A stretch of 64,000 nucleotides of DNA from UBA6912 sp041611095. Lineage in GTDB: Bacteria > Actinomycetota > Acidimicrobiia > Spongiisociales > UBA5794. The stretch is taken from assembly GCA_041611095.1 (NCBI GenBank), contig JBFINP010000007.1, positions 1-64,000 of the forward strand, in the 5' to 3' direction. How positions within the stretch are numbered: the stretch's first letter is position 1; every line of letters begins with the position of its first letter. Under the pieces are notes generated by a model. The model saw nothing but the letters and a program-made list of their open reading frames with translations. It did not search any database and had not been told where the DNA came from. The translations under genes and the position numbers were made by a program. This document shows positions 32,052 through 40,400 of the stretch, piece after piece.

Positions 32052-32704
32052 CCGCTGAAGAACGCGCCGCGGACCTCGAGATCCTCGCCACCCGTGCTGC
32101 CACGTGCCGCGATTGCAGGCTCCACGAGGCCCGGACCAACGTCGTGTTCGGCTCGGGCGACCCCGACGCCGATCTCATGATCGTGGGCGAGGGACCGGGC
32201 CAGCGTGAGGACGAACAGGGCCTTCCGTTCGTCGGTCCCTCGGGTCGCCTCCTCGACGAGCTTCTCGGCCAGATCGGGCTCGAGCGTGCCCAGGTGTACA
32301 TCGGCAACGTCGTCAAGTGCCGCCCGCCCGGCAACCGCGACCCGCGACCCGACGAGATCGACTCGTGCAAGGGCTACCTACGCGAGCAGCTGCGCCTCGT
32401 CGATCCCAAGGTCGTGCTCACGCTCGGCAACTTCTCGAGCAAGCTGCTGCTCCGCACCGACACGGGCATCACGAGACTCCGCGGTCGAGCCTACGAGTGG
32501 TGGGGCCGGTACCTCGTGCCGACCTTCCACCCGGCTGCCGCTCTACGGGGGAGCGCTCGGGTGCGCAGCGAGATGGAATACGACTTCGGGATCGTGCGCG
32601 CCGTCATCGACGGTAACCTTCCAGGGATGCGCAACAACGAGGGCCAGGAAGCCCCCGCAGGCGCCGTGGAAGCCGATCCGGAGCAGCTCGACCTCTTTCG
32701 ATGA
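32048..32704 (+). CDS. Family 4 (iron-sulfur) uracil-DNA glycosylase
   Basis: 218 residues. Four cysteines for a 4Fe-4S cluster are visible (CRDC at 20-23, CRPPGNRDPRPDEIDSC around 95-110). Motif A reads VGEGPGQREDEQGLPFVGPS and motif B PTFHPAAALRG, as in thermophile and actinobacterial family 4 UDGs. The last about 25 residues are an acidic tail without known function. ATG overlaps the peptidase stop. Confidence 0.94.
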   Translation: MTAEERAADLEILATRAATCRDCRLHEARTNVVFGSGDPDADLMIVGEGPGQREDEQGLPFVGPSGRLLDELLGQIGLERAQVYIGNVVKCRPPGNRDPRPDEIDSCKGYLREQLRLVDPKVVLTLGNFSSKLLLRTDTGITRLRGRAYEWWGRYLVPTFHPAAALRGSARVRSEMEYDFGIVRAVIDGNLPGMRNNEGQEAPAGAVEADPEQLDLFR

Positions 32705-33183
32705 ATATCCACGCTTCCGAACCAGGCTCCTCACTCGAGGCGACATCGCAGTCGCCCGCCGACACGCTGGCGCTCGGCCGCCGGCTTGCAGGCGTGCTGC
32801 TGCCGGGCGACATCGTGCTGCTCGTGGGTCGGCTCGGAGCCGGCAAGACTCTCCTGGCGGCAGGGATCGCCGAGGGGCTCGGCGTCGAGGACACCGTGAC
32901 CAGCCCCACCTTCGTGCTCGTGCGGAGCTACGACGGTCTCGTCCCCGTTCATCACGCCGATTTGTATCGCATAGGCTCGAACGGCGAGTTCGACGACCTC
33001 GACCTCCTCGAGCAATCGCAGGACGGCGTGCTCCTCATCGAGTGGGGGAATGTCGTGGCCTCGGCCCTTCCGCCCGACCATCTCATGGTGGAGCTGCTGA
33101 TCGACGGTGAGCATCAGCGCACGTTGCGATTCACGCCGTACGGTGGCTTCTGCAATCGCGAGCTGACTGGGCTGATCGCATGA
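32701..33183 (+). CDS. tsaE: tRNA t6A biosynthesis ATPase TsaE
   Basis: 160 residues. P-loop LLVGRLGAGKTLLAAGIAEGL (about 38-58), TSPTFVLVRSYDG and HHADLYRIGSNGEFDDLDL identify TsaE, the ATPase that resets the TsaB-TsaD complex making threonylcarbamoyl-A37 in tRNA. Coupled by overlap to tsaB. Confidence 0.95.
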   Translation: MNIHASEPGSSLEATSQSPADTLALGRRLAGVLLPGDIVLLVGRLGAGKTLLAAGIAEGLGVEDTVTSPTFVLVRSYDGLVPVHHADLYRIGSNGEFDDLDLLEQSQDGVLLIEWGNVVASALPPDHLMVELLIDGEHQRTLRFTPYGGFCNRELTGLIA

Positions 33184-33896
33184 AGATCCTCGCCATCGAG
33201 ACCGCCACGAAGGCCAGTTCGGTCGCGCTCGGCGAGGACGGCAGTCTCATCGCGATGTCGGTGAGCGTGGATCCACGAGGCCACGTCGGTTTCCTCGTTC
33301 CCGCGATCGACTTCTGCTTCGAGCGGGCCGACTGGGCTCCCGACGAGCTCGATGCCGTCGCCGTGGACGTCGGGCCCGGTCCCTACACCGGGCTGCGTGC
33401 CGGTATCGCCACCGCCCAGGCGGTCGCCGCCGCCGTGGGGGCCCCGGTCATCCCCGCCAGCTCGCTCACGGTGCTCGCGTTGCGTGCCGCCACCGGGCGG
33501 CGCCGTATCTGGTCCCTCGTCGACGTGCGCCGCGGCCAGATCGCCGCCGCCCCCTTCACGCCGGTACCCGGAGGCGTGGTGCCGGATGGCCCTCGTGAGC
33601 TGCTCTCGCCCGAGGAGTTTCATGCCATCCTCGACGCCGACAGGAACGACACGCTCATCGTCGGCGAGTGGCAGACCCTGCCCGAGTCGGTGTTTCGAGG
33701 CATCCACAGGGCCCGCAAGGGTCGCCCCCGGTACCCGTCGGCCGACGTCCTGCTCGAGATCGCCGAGCTGCGAGCCTCCCAGGGTGAGCTGTCGGGGCCC
33801 GAGGCCCTGCAGCCGATCTACCTGCGGGACCCCGACGCTCGGATCAACTGGCCCGACTTCCGTGAAGAGGGCGTGTGGCCGGGAGCCGCATCATGA
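33180..33896 (+). CDS. tsaB: tRNA t6A biosynthesis protein TsaB
   Basis: 238 residues, ASKHA-like fold without catalytic metal site; MKILAIETATKASSVALG and VDVGPGPYTGLRAGIATAQAVA are the family blocks. It dimerises with TsaD. Overlaps both neighbours (tsaE, rimI), the usual actinobacterial tsaE-tsaB-rimI-tsaD order. Confidence 0.95.
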   Translation: MKILAIETATKASSVALGEDGSLIAMSVSVDPRGHVGFLVPAIDFCFERADWAPDELDAVAVDVGPGPYTGLRAGIATAQAVAAAVGAPVIPASSLTVLALRAATGRRRIWSLVDVRRGQIAAAPFTPVPGGVVPDGPRELLSPEEFHAILDADRNDTLIVGEWQTLPESVFRGIHRARKGRPRYPSADVLLEIAELRASQGELSGPEALQPIYLRDPDARINWPDFREEGVWPGAAS

Positions 33897-34420
33897 GCGC
33901 GGATACGACACGACGAGCCGATCCGATGGTCGTGCGGCCGATGACCGGGAGCGATTTGCCCACGGTGGTCGAGCTCGAGCGGCGCATCTACCCCCAGCCC
34001 TGGTCGCTCCGGGTCTTCGAGGATGAGCTGGCGCAGTCGGGGCGGGTCTACGTCGTTGCCCAGGCGGGCGACCGTATCGTCGGATACGGCGGAGTGATGG
34101 TCATCGTCGACGATGCCCACGTGACCACCCTCGCCGTCGATCCAGATTCCCGCCGGGACCGGCTCGGGAGCCGGTTGATGCTGCAGCTGGTGGATGCCGT
34201 GCTCGAGATGGGTGCCAAGCACCTCACACTCGAGGTGAGGATGTCGAACCAGGCGGCGCAGCGCCTGTATGCCAAGTTCGGGCTGGCACCGGTGGGCGTG
34301 CGCAAGGAGTACTACGGCGACGAAGACGCCCTGGTCATGTGGGCGATCGACATCGACGGGACCGATTATCTCGTGAGACTCGAGCGGCTGCGTCGGGATC
34401 TGGAGACACCGCATGCGTGA
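33893..34420 (+). CDS. rimI: Ribosomal-protein-alanine N-acetyltransferase RimI
   Basis: 175 residues, GNAT fold. VRPMTGSDLPTVVELERRIYPQPWS, the acetyl-CoA-binding region LAVDPDSRRDRLGSRLMLQL and LEVRMSNQAAQRLYAKFGLAPVG match RimI, which acetylates the N-terminus of S18. The ATGA overlap with tsaB sets the start; about 20 residues precede the domain. Ends within tsaD by an 8-base overlap. Confidence 0.92.
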   Translation: MSADTTRRADPMVVRPMTGSDLPTVVELERRIYPQPWSLRVFEDELAQSGRVYVVAQAGDRIVGYGGVMVIVDDAHVTTLAVDPDSRRDRLGSRLMLQLVDAVLEMGAKHLTLEVRMSNQAAQRLYAKFGLAPVGVRKEYYGDEDALVMWAIDIDGTDYLVRLERLRRDLETPHA

Positions 34421-35423
34421 CGAACCGTTGATCCTCGGTATCGAGACGAGCTGCGACGAGACGGGAGTAGCGGTCGTCAAGGGTATGGGCGTGCTCTCGT
34501 CGGTGCTGGCGTCGCAGGCCGAAGCTCACGCCCGCTTCGGCGGCGTCGTCCCCGAGGTGGCCGCCCGCGCCCACGTCGACGCCATCCGGCCGCTCGTGCA
34601 CGAGGCCATGCGCCAGGCCGGCGTCCATTCCGACGACATCGATGCCATCGCCGCGACCCAAGGTCCGGGTCTCGTCGGATCCCTCGTAGTCGGCTACGCC
34701 TTCGCCAAGTCGCTGGCGTGGACCCTGCGCAAGCCGTTCATCGGGGTCGATCACATGGAGGGCCACCTCTTCGCCCCGCGCCTCGACCACGAGGACTATC
34801 GCCCCCCGGCCGTCGTCCTGCTGGCTTCCGGCGGTCACAGCCAGATCGTGCTGGTCCGCGACTGGGGCGACTACGAGATCCTCGGCAGCACCATCGACGA
34901 CGCCGCCGGTGAAGCCTTCGACAAGCTCGCCCGGTTCATGGGTCTCGGCTTCCCCGGCGGTCCGGCCATCGACCGTGCCTCAGAGGGTGGTGACCCCAAC
35001 GCGGTGACATTCCCACGGGCGCTGCGCGACCGACCCTTCGATCTGTCGTTCTCGGGGCTCAAGACCTCGGTCACGACGTTCCTCGAGAAGGCGAAGGCGG
35101 CCGATGATGTCCCGCCGCTGAACGACGTCGCCGCATCGATCCAGGAAGCCATCGTCGATGCCCTCGTCGAGAAGACGTTCAACGCCGTGCGCGAGACCGG
35201 CGCCAAGGTCGTGGCCGGCGGGGGAGGCGTGCTGGCGAACCGCCGTCTCCGGCAGCGCATGGCCGAGGAGGCAGATGCAGCCGGTGTCGAGATGTTCGTG
35301 CCTTCACCGGGGCTGTGCACCGACAACGGCGCCATGATCGCCGCCGCCGCCGAGTTCTGGATGCTGGCGGGCCGGGACACGCCATGGCGCAGCGACGTCG
35401 ACCCGGGTCTCAAGCTGGCCTGA
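34413..35423 (+). CDS. tsaD: tRNA N6-adenosine threonylcarbamoyltransferase TsaD
   Basis: 336 residues. Metal-binding GVDHMEGHLFAP, the opening ILGIETSCDETGVAVV, GGHSQIVLV and the C-terminal VAGGGGVLANRRLRQRM / SPGLCTDNGAMIAAA are all present. Transfers the threonylcarbamoyl group to A37. Last gene of the nnr-to-tsaD operon. Confidence 0.97.
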   Translation: MRDEPLILGIETSCDETGVAVVKGMGVLSSVLASQAEAHARFGGVVPEVAARAHVDAIRPLVHEAMRQAGVHSDDIDAIAATQGPGLVGSLVVGYAFAKSLAWTLRKPFIGVDHMEGHLFAPRLDHEDYRPPAVVLLASGGHSQIVLVRDWGDYEILGSTIDDAAGEAFDKLARFMGLGFPGGPAIDRASEGGDPNAVTFPRALRDRPFDLSFSGLKTSVTTFLEKAKAADDVPPLNDVAASIQEAIVDALVEKTFNAVRETGAKVVAGGGGVLANRRLRQRMAEEADAAGVEMFVPSPGLCTDNGAMIAAAAEFWMLAGRDTPWRSDVDPGLKLA

Positions 35424-35427
35424 ATCG

Positions 35428-36438
35428 TCAGGCCGGGGCGTCGAGCTGGGCGAGGGCAATCCGGGCCTCGTTCCACACCGGACCCCGGTGCCGACCCGAG
35501 CCCAGGGTGAGCACGTGCTCCAGTGCGAGCCGGTACGCCACGGTGTGGGCGAGGTCGGCCGCAACCGCGACGTCGGGCTCGACACCGCGACCCTCCCAGT
35601 TGTCACCGATAACCGGATTCACGGGGTAACCGGACGGGACCGAGAACATCAGGTGGGGGCCGACCCGGTAGCGGTAGTCGAAGTTCGCAGCTCCTGCGGT
35701 CCGTTCGCCGACGATGGTCGCCCGGCCGTGGTGCCGGAGGTCGTAGCTCATGCCCTCGGCGGCGGAGATGCTCTCGGCGCTCGTCAGGAGAAAGACCGGC
35801 TTGCTCCCGCCGAACACGGGCTCTGGCACCGAGTGCGTCGAGATCTCGAGGGTGCGATCGTCGCCCGGGAAGTGGAGGGAGCTGAGCGGGACGGGTTCGT
35901 CGAACAGGAACGAGCAGACGAGGGCGACCATATCCGGCTCTCCACCTCCGCAGCGACGTAGATCGATCAGGAGGACGTCCGTGTCGGCGACGAGGTGCAT
36001 CGCGGCGACGGCCGCCGCCTGCGACATCGTGGTCGGGTAGAAGCGGCGGATGTCGACGTAGCCGACGTTGCCAGGTAGGCGCTCGACTCGTGCGATGCCG
36101 TGGGCGTCCAGGCGCGCCTCAGCGGGATGTCGTCCCGATTCCGGGACGACCGCGCCGATCTCCATCGTCAGTTCTGCGACGGAGTGTCGGAGCCGTAGGT
36201 GGAGATCGCCGCTGGCCACGATCGTATCTTCTGTCACCGCTGCGGCGAACGAGCCGTCGTCGGCGATGTCGTACGCCCCGGCAGCCAGCCGTTCGCGGAG
36301 CCGTTGCGTCACCCGAGCTGTCACCTCCGGGAAGAGGTAGTGCGTGTCGACGAGGTCGATGAGGACCTCGACCTCGGACGTCCGATCGTGAAACGGTCGG
36401 GCCACCCGGCTCAAGCTAGTGCTGCCCCGTGGTCTCAC
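35428..36438 (-). CDS. S41-family (Tsp/IRBP-like) serine protease, cytosolic
   Basis: 336 residues. A helical N-terminal Tsp/IRBP-like region (VEVLIDLVDTHYLFPEVTARV) is followed by the S41 core: VGYVDIRRF, VLLIDLRRCGGGEPDMVALV, and the active-site block LLTSAESISAAEGMSYDLRHH with GERTAGAAN. No PDZ domain and no signal peptide, so a cytosolic enzyme is expected. GTG start overlaps the stop of the upstream membrane sulfatase-like gene (GTGA), so the two are coupled. Convergent with tsaD. Confidence 0.85.
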   Translation of the reverse strand: MRPRGSTSLSRVARPFHDRTSEVEVLIDLVDTHYLFPEVTARVTQRLRERLAAGAYDIADDGSFAAAVTEDTIVASGDLHLRLRHSVAELTMEIGAVVPESGRHPAEARLDAHGIARVERLPGNVGYVDIRRFYPTTMSQAAAVAAMHLVADTDVLLIDLRRCGGGEPDMVALVCSFLFDEPVPLSSLHFPGDDRTLEISTHSVPEPVFGGSKPVFLLTSAESISAAEGMSYDLRHHGRATIVGERTAGAANFDYRYRVGPHLMFSVPSGYPVNPVIGDNWEGRGVEPDVAVAADLAHTVAYRLALEHVLTLGSGRHRGPVWNEARIALAQLDAPA

Positions 36439-37976
36439 CGCATCAGCCGGTCGGTGAGATCGACGACATCGCGGTCGTCGCCCTCACCAGGCACGAAGAA
36501 CGCTCGCTGCTCGATGTCGCCGAGGCCGGTGCCGAGTGCGCAATCGGTCGTGCGTCGAAACGCATCGATGGGTGAGGCCAGCCGGCCGGAAGGGCACCCG
36601 GGTGCGGCAATCGCGAGCAGAACTCCCATCCTCTCTACGAAGTCGCCGTCGCTCCATTCGGCGGGCGGCACACGCCCCTGATCGGCGCCATCTGGGCCGT
36701 GGTCAGCCGTGAGGACGATGACCGTGTCCGGTCGGGGCACTGCATCGAGCACCTCGAGCACGAGCCGGTTGAGGCACGTGATCTCCTCCCCATACGCGAT
36801 GCGTCGCCGGGCGACGACCTCGTCCGTCATCTCGGGGGTGACCATGTTCACGGCGTTGCGCCAGGCCGTCACCTGGAGCCGGCAATCCTCGTCCACCTGG
36901 AGGGGAGGGTGGGGGAGGGTGATGTGGGCGAACAGCAGCCTCGGACGCTCGCTCGTCTCGGACACCACGTCCGGCAGCCGCTCGAGCTGGCGGAGGCTCT
37001 GTGACGCAAACGGATGGGCGAGGAGGGAGTTGGTGAGGGGCTGCAGGACCGTCAGCCGGCTGAGCATCTCGGCGGTACGGCGGACGACCCCAGTCCGTAC
37101 GCAGCGATCCATGAGGCGCGAGCAGTTGGAACCATCCCATCCGTTCTCCACGAACGTGATCTCGTACCCGGCTTCGCGGAACAGAGAGAAGAACGGGTTG
37201 TCGCCTCCGAGGAGCTGACGTCCCATCGCGTGCTCGGCAGCGGAGACCGGGCCTGCTTCCAACGGATGACCCATCGTCAGCATGCTCGACATGGACGCCC
37301 AAGTCGCCGAGTAGCCGGTGAAGGCGTCGGAGGAGACGACGAAGCCCCTGTTCACGAGCTCGGCGAGGAATGGGCCGTTGTCGTACCCGTAGCGAGAGGC
37401 GAGCACGTCCGTGCGCGCATAGCCGTCGAGGATGAGAACGATCACGTCGGGTTTCGGCGCGTCATCGGCGACGCTGGCGGCGATGGGGGGATAGCCAGCC
37501 GGCGTCACCGCCATCCGGTTCCGGATGTCGAGCACGGTGGCGCCGACGATCACGAGGGTCAGCAGGGTGAGCACGATGGGGACGAACGCTCTGTCCGCGA
37601 GCCTCCCCACCAGGATCAGTATGCCGACTGCATGGGCGACCGGGATCGCACTCTCGAGCAGGAAGATGTCCGCATCGAGGGCACGGCCGATCAACGTGAA
37701 TGCGGGCCATGTGAACAGGACGATGGTCCACGCCGCCGTGAGGGCGAGCGCTGTCCTGAGATCGTGCGACATCGCACGGACCACGAGATACAGCATGGCG
37801 ACGAAGAGTGCGATCAGCACCGTGCCGAGCACGACGTGATAGGGACGGAAAGAGTGGATCGTGAGGCCCGCGAGCAGGAGGGCGGGCACCGGTACCACCA
37901 GGATCACGGGGATCACCCAAAGCAGCACGGACCCGTGACGCGCCCGGGTGCCGGGGGCCGGCGAAGTGTGGTCCAT
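36435..37976 (-). CDS. Sulfatase/phosphoethanolamine-transferase-like membrane protein
   Basis: 513 residues. Five hydrophobic helices in the first 180 residues (e.g. VLLWVIPVILVVPVPALLLAG, VVLGTVLIALFVAMLYLVVRA, FVPIVLTLLTLVIVGATVL) are followed by an alkaline-phosphatase-superfamily domain: VIVLILDGYARTDVL supplies the first metal Asp, AFTGYSATWASMSSML the nucleophile region, TVIVLTADHGPDGADQ the Asp-His ligands. Likely faces the outside and modifies a glycolipid or polymer head group; substrate unknown. Start at MDHTSPAP is supported by AGGAAGGGG about 8 bases before the ATG; the longer frame reaching the CIRCE element was rejected. Confidence 0.82.
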   Translation of the reverse strand: MDHTSPAPGTRARHGSVLLWVIPVILVVPVPALLLAGLTIHSFRPYHVVLGTVLIALFVAMLYLVVRAMSHDLRTALALTAAWTIVLFTWPAFTLIGRALDADIFLLESAIPVAHAVGILILVGRLADRAFVPIVLTLLTLVIVGATVLDIRNRMAVTPAGYPPIAASVADDAPKPDVIVLILDGYARTDVLASRYGYDNGPFLAELVNRGFVVSSDAFTGYSATWASMSSMLTMGHPLEAGPVSAAEHAMGRQLLGGDNPFFSLFREAGYEITFVENGWDGSNCSRLMDRCVRTGVVRRTAEMLSRLTVLQPLTNSLLAHPFASQSLRQLERLPDVVSETSERPRLLFAHITLPHPPLQVDEDCRLQVTAWRNAVNMVTPEMTDEVVARRRIAYGEEITCLNRLVLEVLDAVPRPDTVIVLTADHGPDGADQGRVPPAEWSDGDFVERMGVLLAIAAPGCPSGRLASPIDAFRRTTDCALGTGLGDIEQRAFFVPGEGDDRDVVDLTDRLMR

Positions 37977-38117
37977 GTCGCAACCCCTTCCTGCGACGCC
38001 TGGCGATATGGCTGCTGCTTCTGCTGCCCGGCCCTGCTGTCGGGAATGGTAACGGGAGTACCCGAGACGACGCTCACCGTGTGCGTCGCAGCGGCTGGCA
38101 CTCCACGGACCCATCCG

Positions 38118-38144
38118 CTAGCACTCAGTTTGCGAGAGTGCTAG
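38118..38144 (+). promoter_or_regulatory. CIRCE operator of groES-groEL
   Basis: CTAGCACTC (38118-38126), 9-base spacer, GAGTGCTAG (38136-38144): a perfect inverted repeat matching the HrcA-binding CIRCE consensus. Two further copies of GGCACTC flank it (38097-38103 and 38150-38156) on the same strand. HrcA would repress the chaperonin operon until heat shock; hrcA itself is not in this window. The groES start is 58 bases downstream. Confidence 0.95.
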
Positions 38145-38202
38145 TGTCTGGCACTCGCAGGTATCGACTGCTAATCGCCTCTCGACCCAAGGAGGGAGTC
38201 GA

Positions 38203-38496
38203 ATGAATCTGAAACCCCTGGGTGACCGGATCGTGGTCAAGCCCAAGGAAGAGGACGAGGCCCGCACTGCGAGCGGCCTCGTCATACCCGACACCGCAAA
38301 AGAGAAGCCGCAGCTCGGTGAGGTGCTGGCCGTCGGCCCCGGCGCCTGGAACGAGGACGGCGACGAGCGAGTTCCCCTCGACGTGAGCGTCGGAGATCTC
38401 GTCTTCTACTCGAAGTACGGCGGGACCGAGCTGAAGTACGAGGGTGAGGACTACCTGATTCTCTCTGCACGCGACGTCCTCGCGGTGCTGGGTTAG
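38203..38496 (+). CDS. groES: Co-chaperonin GroES
   Basis: 97 residues. NLKPLGDRIVVKPKEEDEARTASGLVIPDTAKEKPQLGEVLAVGPG contains the mobile loop that docks on GroEL; YSKYGGTELKYEGEDYLILS is the C-terminal strand. AAGGAGGGAG precedes the ATG. groEL follows after 14 bases, both under the CIRCE operator. Confidence 0.97.
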   Translation: MNLKPLGDRIVVKPKEEDEARTASGLVIPDTAKEKPQLGEVLAVGPGAWNEDGDERVPLDVSVGDLVFYSKYGGTELKYEGEDYLILSARDVLAVLG

Positions 38497-38510
38497 GAGG
38501 AAGCGAACAC

Positions 38511-40142
38511 ATGGCTGCAAAGGAACTGAGATTCAGCGAGGAGGCCCGGCGTGGTCTCCAGACCGGTGTGGACAAGCTGGCCGACACCGTGAAGGTGACG
38601 CTCGGCCCGAAGGGCCGCAACGTCGTGTTGGAGAAGAAGTGGGGTGCTCCCACCATCACCAACGACGGCGTGACGATTGCCAAGGAGATCGAGTTCGACG
38701 ACCCGTGGGAGAACATGGGCGCCCAACTCGCTCGCGAGGTAGCCGACAAGACCAACACGGTGGCCGGTGACGGCACCACCACGGCGACGGTGCTCGCTCA
38801 GGCGATGGTGCGGGACGGGCTTCGGCTCGTGGCCGCCGGCGCCAACCCGATGGAGATGAAGCGCGGCATCGAGGAGGCCGTGGAGCGCGTCGTCGACTCC
38901 ATCGGTGAGATGGCCACGCCGGTCGACTCGAACGCCCACGACCAGATCGCCTACGTGGCCGCCAACTCGGCTGCCGATTCGACGATCGGCGAGCGCATCG
39001 CCGACGCCCTGCAGAAGGTCGGCAATGAGGGTGTCATCACTGTCGAGGACTCCCAGACCTTCGGCGTCGAGCTGGAGTTCACCGAGGGCATGCAGTTCGA
39101 CAAGGGTTACATCTCCCCGTACTTCATCACCGATCCCGATCGCCAGGAGGCGGTCCTGGAGGAGCCGTACCTCCTGATCGTGAACTCGAAGATCTCGTCG
39201 GTGCAGGACCTGCTGCCGGTGCTCGAGAAGATCATGCAGACGGGCAAGCCGCTGCTGGTCATCGCCGAGGACGTCGAAGGCGAGGCCCTGGCCACCCTGG
39301 TGGTAAACAAGATCCGCGGCACGTTCGCCTCGGTTGCGGTGAAGGCTCCCGGATTCGGTGAGCGCCGCAAGGCCATGTTGCAGGACATCGCCATCCTCAC
39401 GGGCGCCCAGGTCATCTCCGAGGAGGTCGGCCTCAAGCTCGATGGTGTGACGATCGACCTTCTGGGCAAGGCCCGCAAGGTGGTCGTGTCCAAGGACGAC
39501 ACGACGATTGTCGAGGGCGCCGGTACCCACGCCGACGTCGCCGCCCGGGTGAGCCAGATCCGGCGGGAGATCGAGAACTCCGACTCCGACTGGGATCGCG
39601 AGAAGCTGTCCGAGCGCTTGGCGAAGCTGGCCGGCGGTGTTGCCGTCATCAAGGTCGGCGCTGCCACCGAGGTGGAGCTCAAGGAGAAGAAGCACCGCAT
39701 CGAGGACGCCATCCAGGCGACCCGTGCTGCGGTCGAGGAGGGCATCGTGCCCGGCGGCGGCGTTGCGCTGCTGCGTGCGGCCGCCGGCATCGAGAAGCTG
39801 CGTGGCGGCTCCGACGACGTCAAGGCGGGCCGCGGCCTGGTGAAGGCCTCGCTCGAGGCGCCGCTGCGTCAGATCGCGACCAACGCTGGTTTCGAGGGCG
39901 GTGTCGTCGTCGACAAGGTGCGACACAGCGAAGGCTCCAACGGCTTCAACGCAGCCACCGGTCAGTACGAGGACCTGATCAGCGCCGGGATCATCGATCC
40001 GGCGAAGGTCACCCGCTCGACGCTCCAGAACGCGGCGTCCATCGCCGCCCTTCTCATCACGACCGAGGCGCTCGTCGCCGAGGAGAAGCAGGAAGAGCCG
40101 GCCGCCCACGGCCACGGCGGCGGCGGAATGGACATGATGTAG
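38511..40142 (+). CDS. groEL: Chaperonin GroEL
   Basis: 543 residues. TLGPKGRNVVLEKKWGAPTI and VAGDGTTTATVLAQ (ATPase), apical domain in the middle, and EEGIVPGGGVALLRAA are hallmarks. It ends HGHGGGGMDMM, a short GGM-type tail preceded by a mild His-containing stretch rather than the long His-rich tail of the actinobacterial GroEL1 type, so it looks like the housekeeping chaperonin. AGGAGG at 38496-38501. Confidence 0.97.
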   Translation: MAAKELRFSEEARRGLQTGVDKLADTVKVTLGPKGRNVVLEKKWGAPTITNDGVTIAKEIEFDDPWENMGAQLAREVADKTNTVAGDGTTTATVLAQAMVRDGLRLVAAGANPMEMKRGIEEAVERVVDSIGEMATPVDSNAHDQIAYVAANSAADSTIGERIADALQKVGNEGVITVEDSQTFGVELEFTEGMQFDKGYISPYFITDPDRQEAVLEEPYLLIVNSKISSVQDLLPVLEKIMQTGKPLLVIAEDVEGEALATLVVNKIRGTFASVAVKAPGFGERRKAMLQDIAILTGAQVISEEVGLKLDGVTIDLLGKARKVVVSKDDTTIVEGAGTHADVAARVSQIRREIENSDSDWDREKLSERLAKLAGGVAVIKVGAATEVELKEKKHRIEDAIQATRAAVEEGIVPGGGVALLRAAAGIEKLRGGSDDVKAGRGLVKASLEAPLRQIATNAGFEGGVVVDKVRHSEGSNGFNAATGQYEDLISAGIIDPAKVTRSTLQNAASIAALLITTEALVAEEKQEEPAAHGHGGGGMDMM

Positions 40143-40149
40143 GGAATAG

Positions 40150-40178
40150 GTCTTGGGGGCGCCCAGCGCCCCCAAGAC
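40150..40178 (+). terminator. Strong hairpin after groEL
   Basis: GTCTTGGGGGCGC (40150-40162), loop CCA, GCGCCCCCAAGAC (40166-40178): a 13-base-pair perfect stem 8 bases after the groEL stop. No T-run follows, so it may act as a factor-assisted terminator or mRNA stabiliser. Confidence 0.7.
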
Positions 40179-40312
40179 GCATTCGAGCGACCGTCGTCGC
40201 CGAGCAGGCGACGAGAGGGAGCGAGCCCCGGGCCCGGCGACTGCCGGGCCCGAGTTGTTGGCGGGTCGGTTGGGGGAGGGGCGCCCAGCGCCCCCAAGAC
40301 GCATTCGAGCGA
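40156..40312 (+). repeat. REP-like composite repeat region after groEL
   Basis: A 35-bp sequence (40156-40190) recurs exactly at 40278-40312. Between the copies are two more perfect hairpins: TCGTCGCC-GAGCA-GGCGACGA (40194-40214) and GGGCCCGGC-GACT-GCCGGGCCC (40230-40251). The second copy of the 35-mer keeps only part of the left arm of the groEL hairpin. The gap 40143-40400 is otherwise empty of coding signal. Confidence 0.8.
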
Positions 40313-40400
40313 GGCGAGTCCCGTGGGAACCCGGGCGACCAGACGCGGCATCCAAGAGGTGTGCGTCGGGACCTGCCGACCCGGACTCAGGGAGGGTGAC

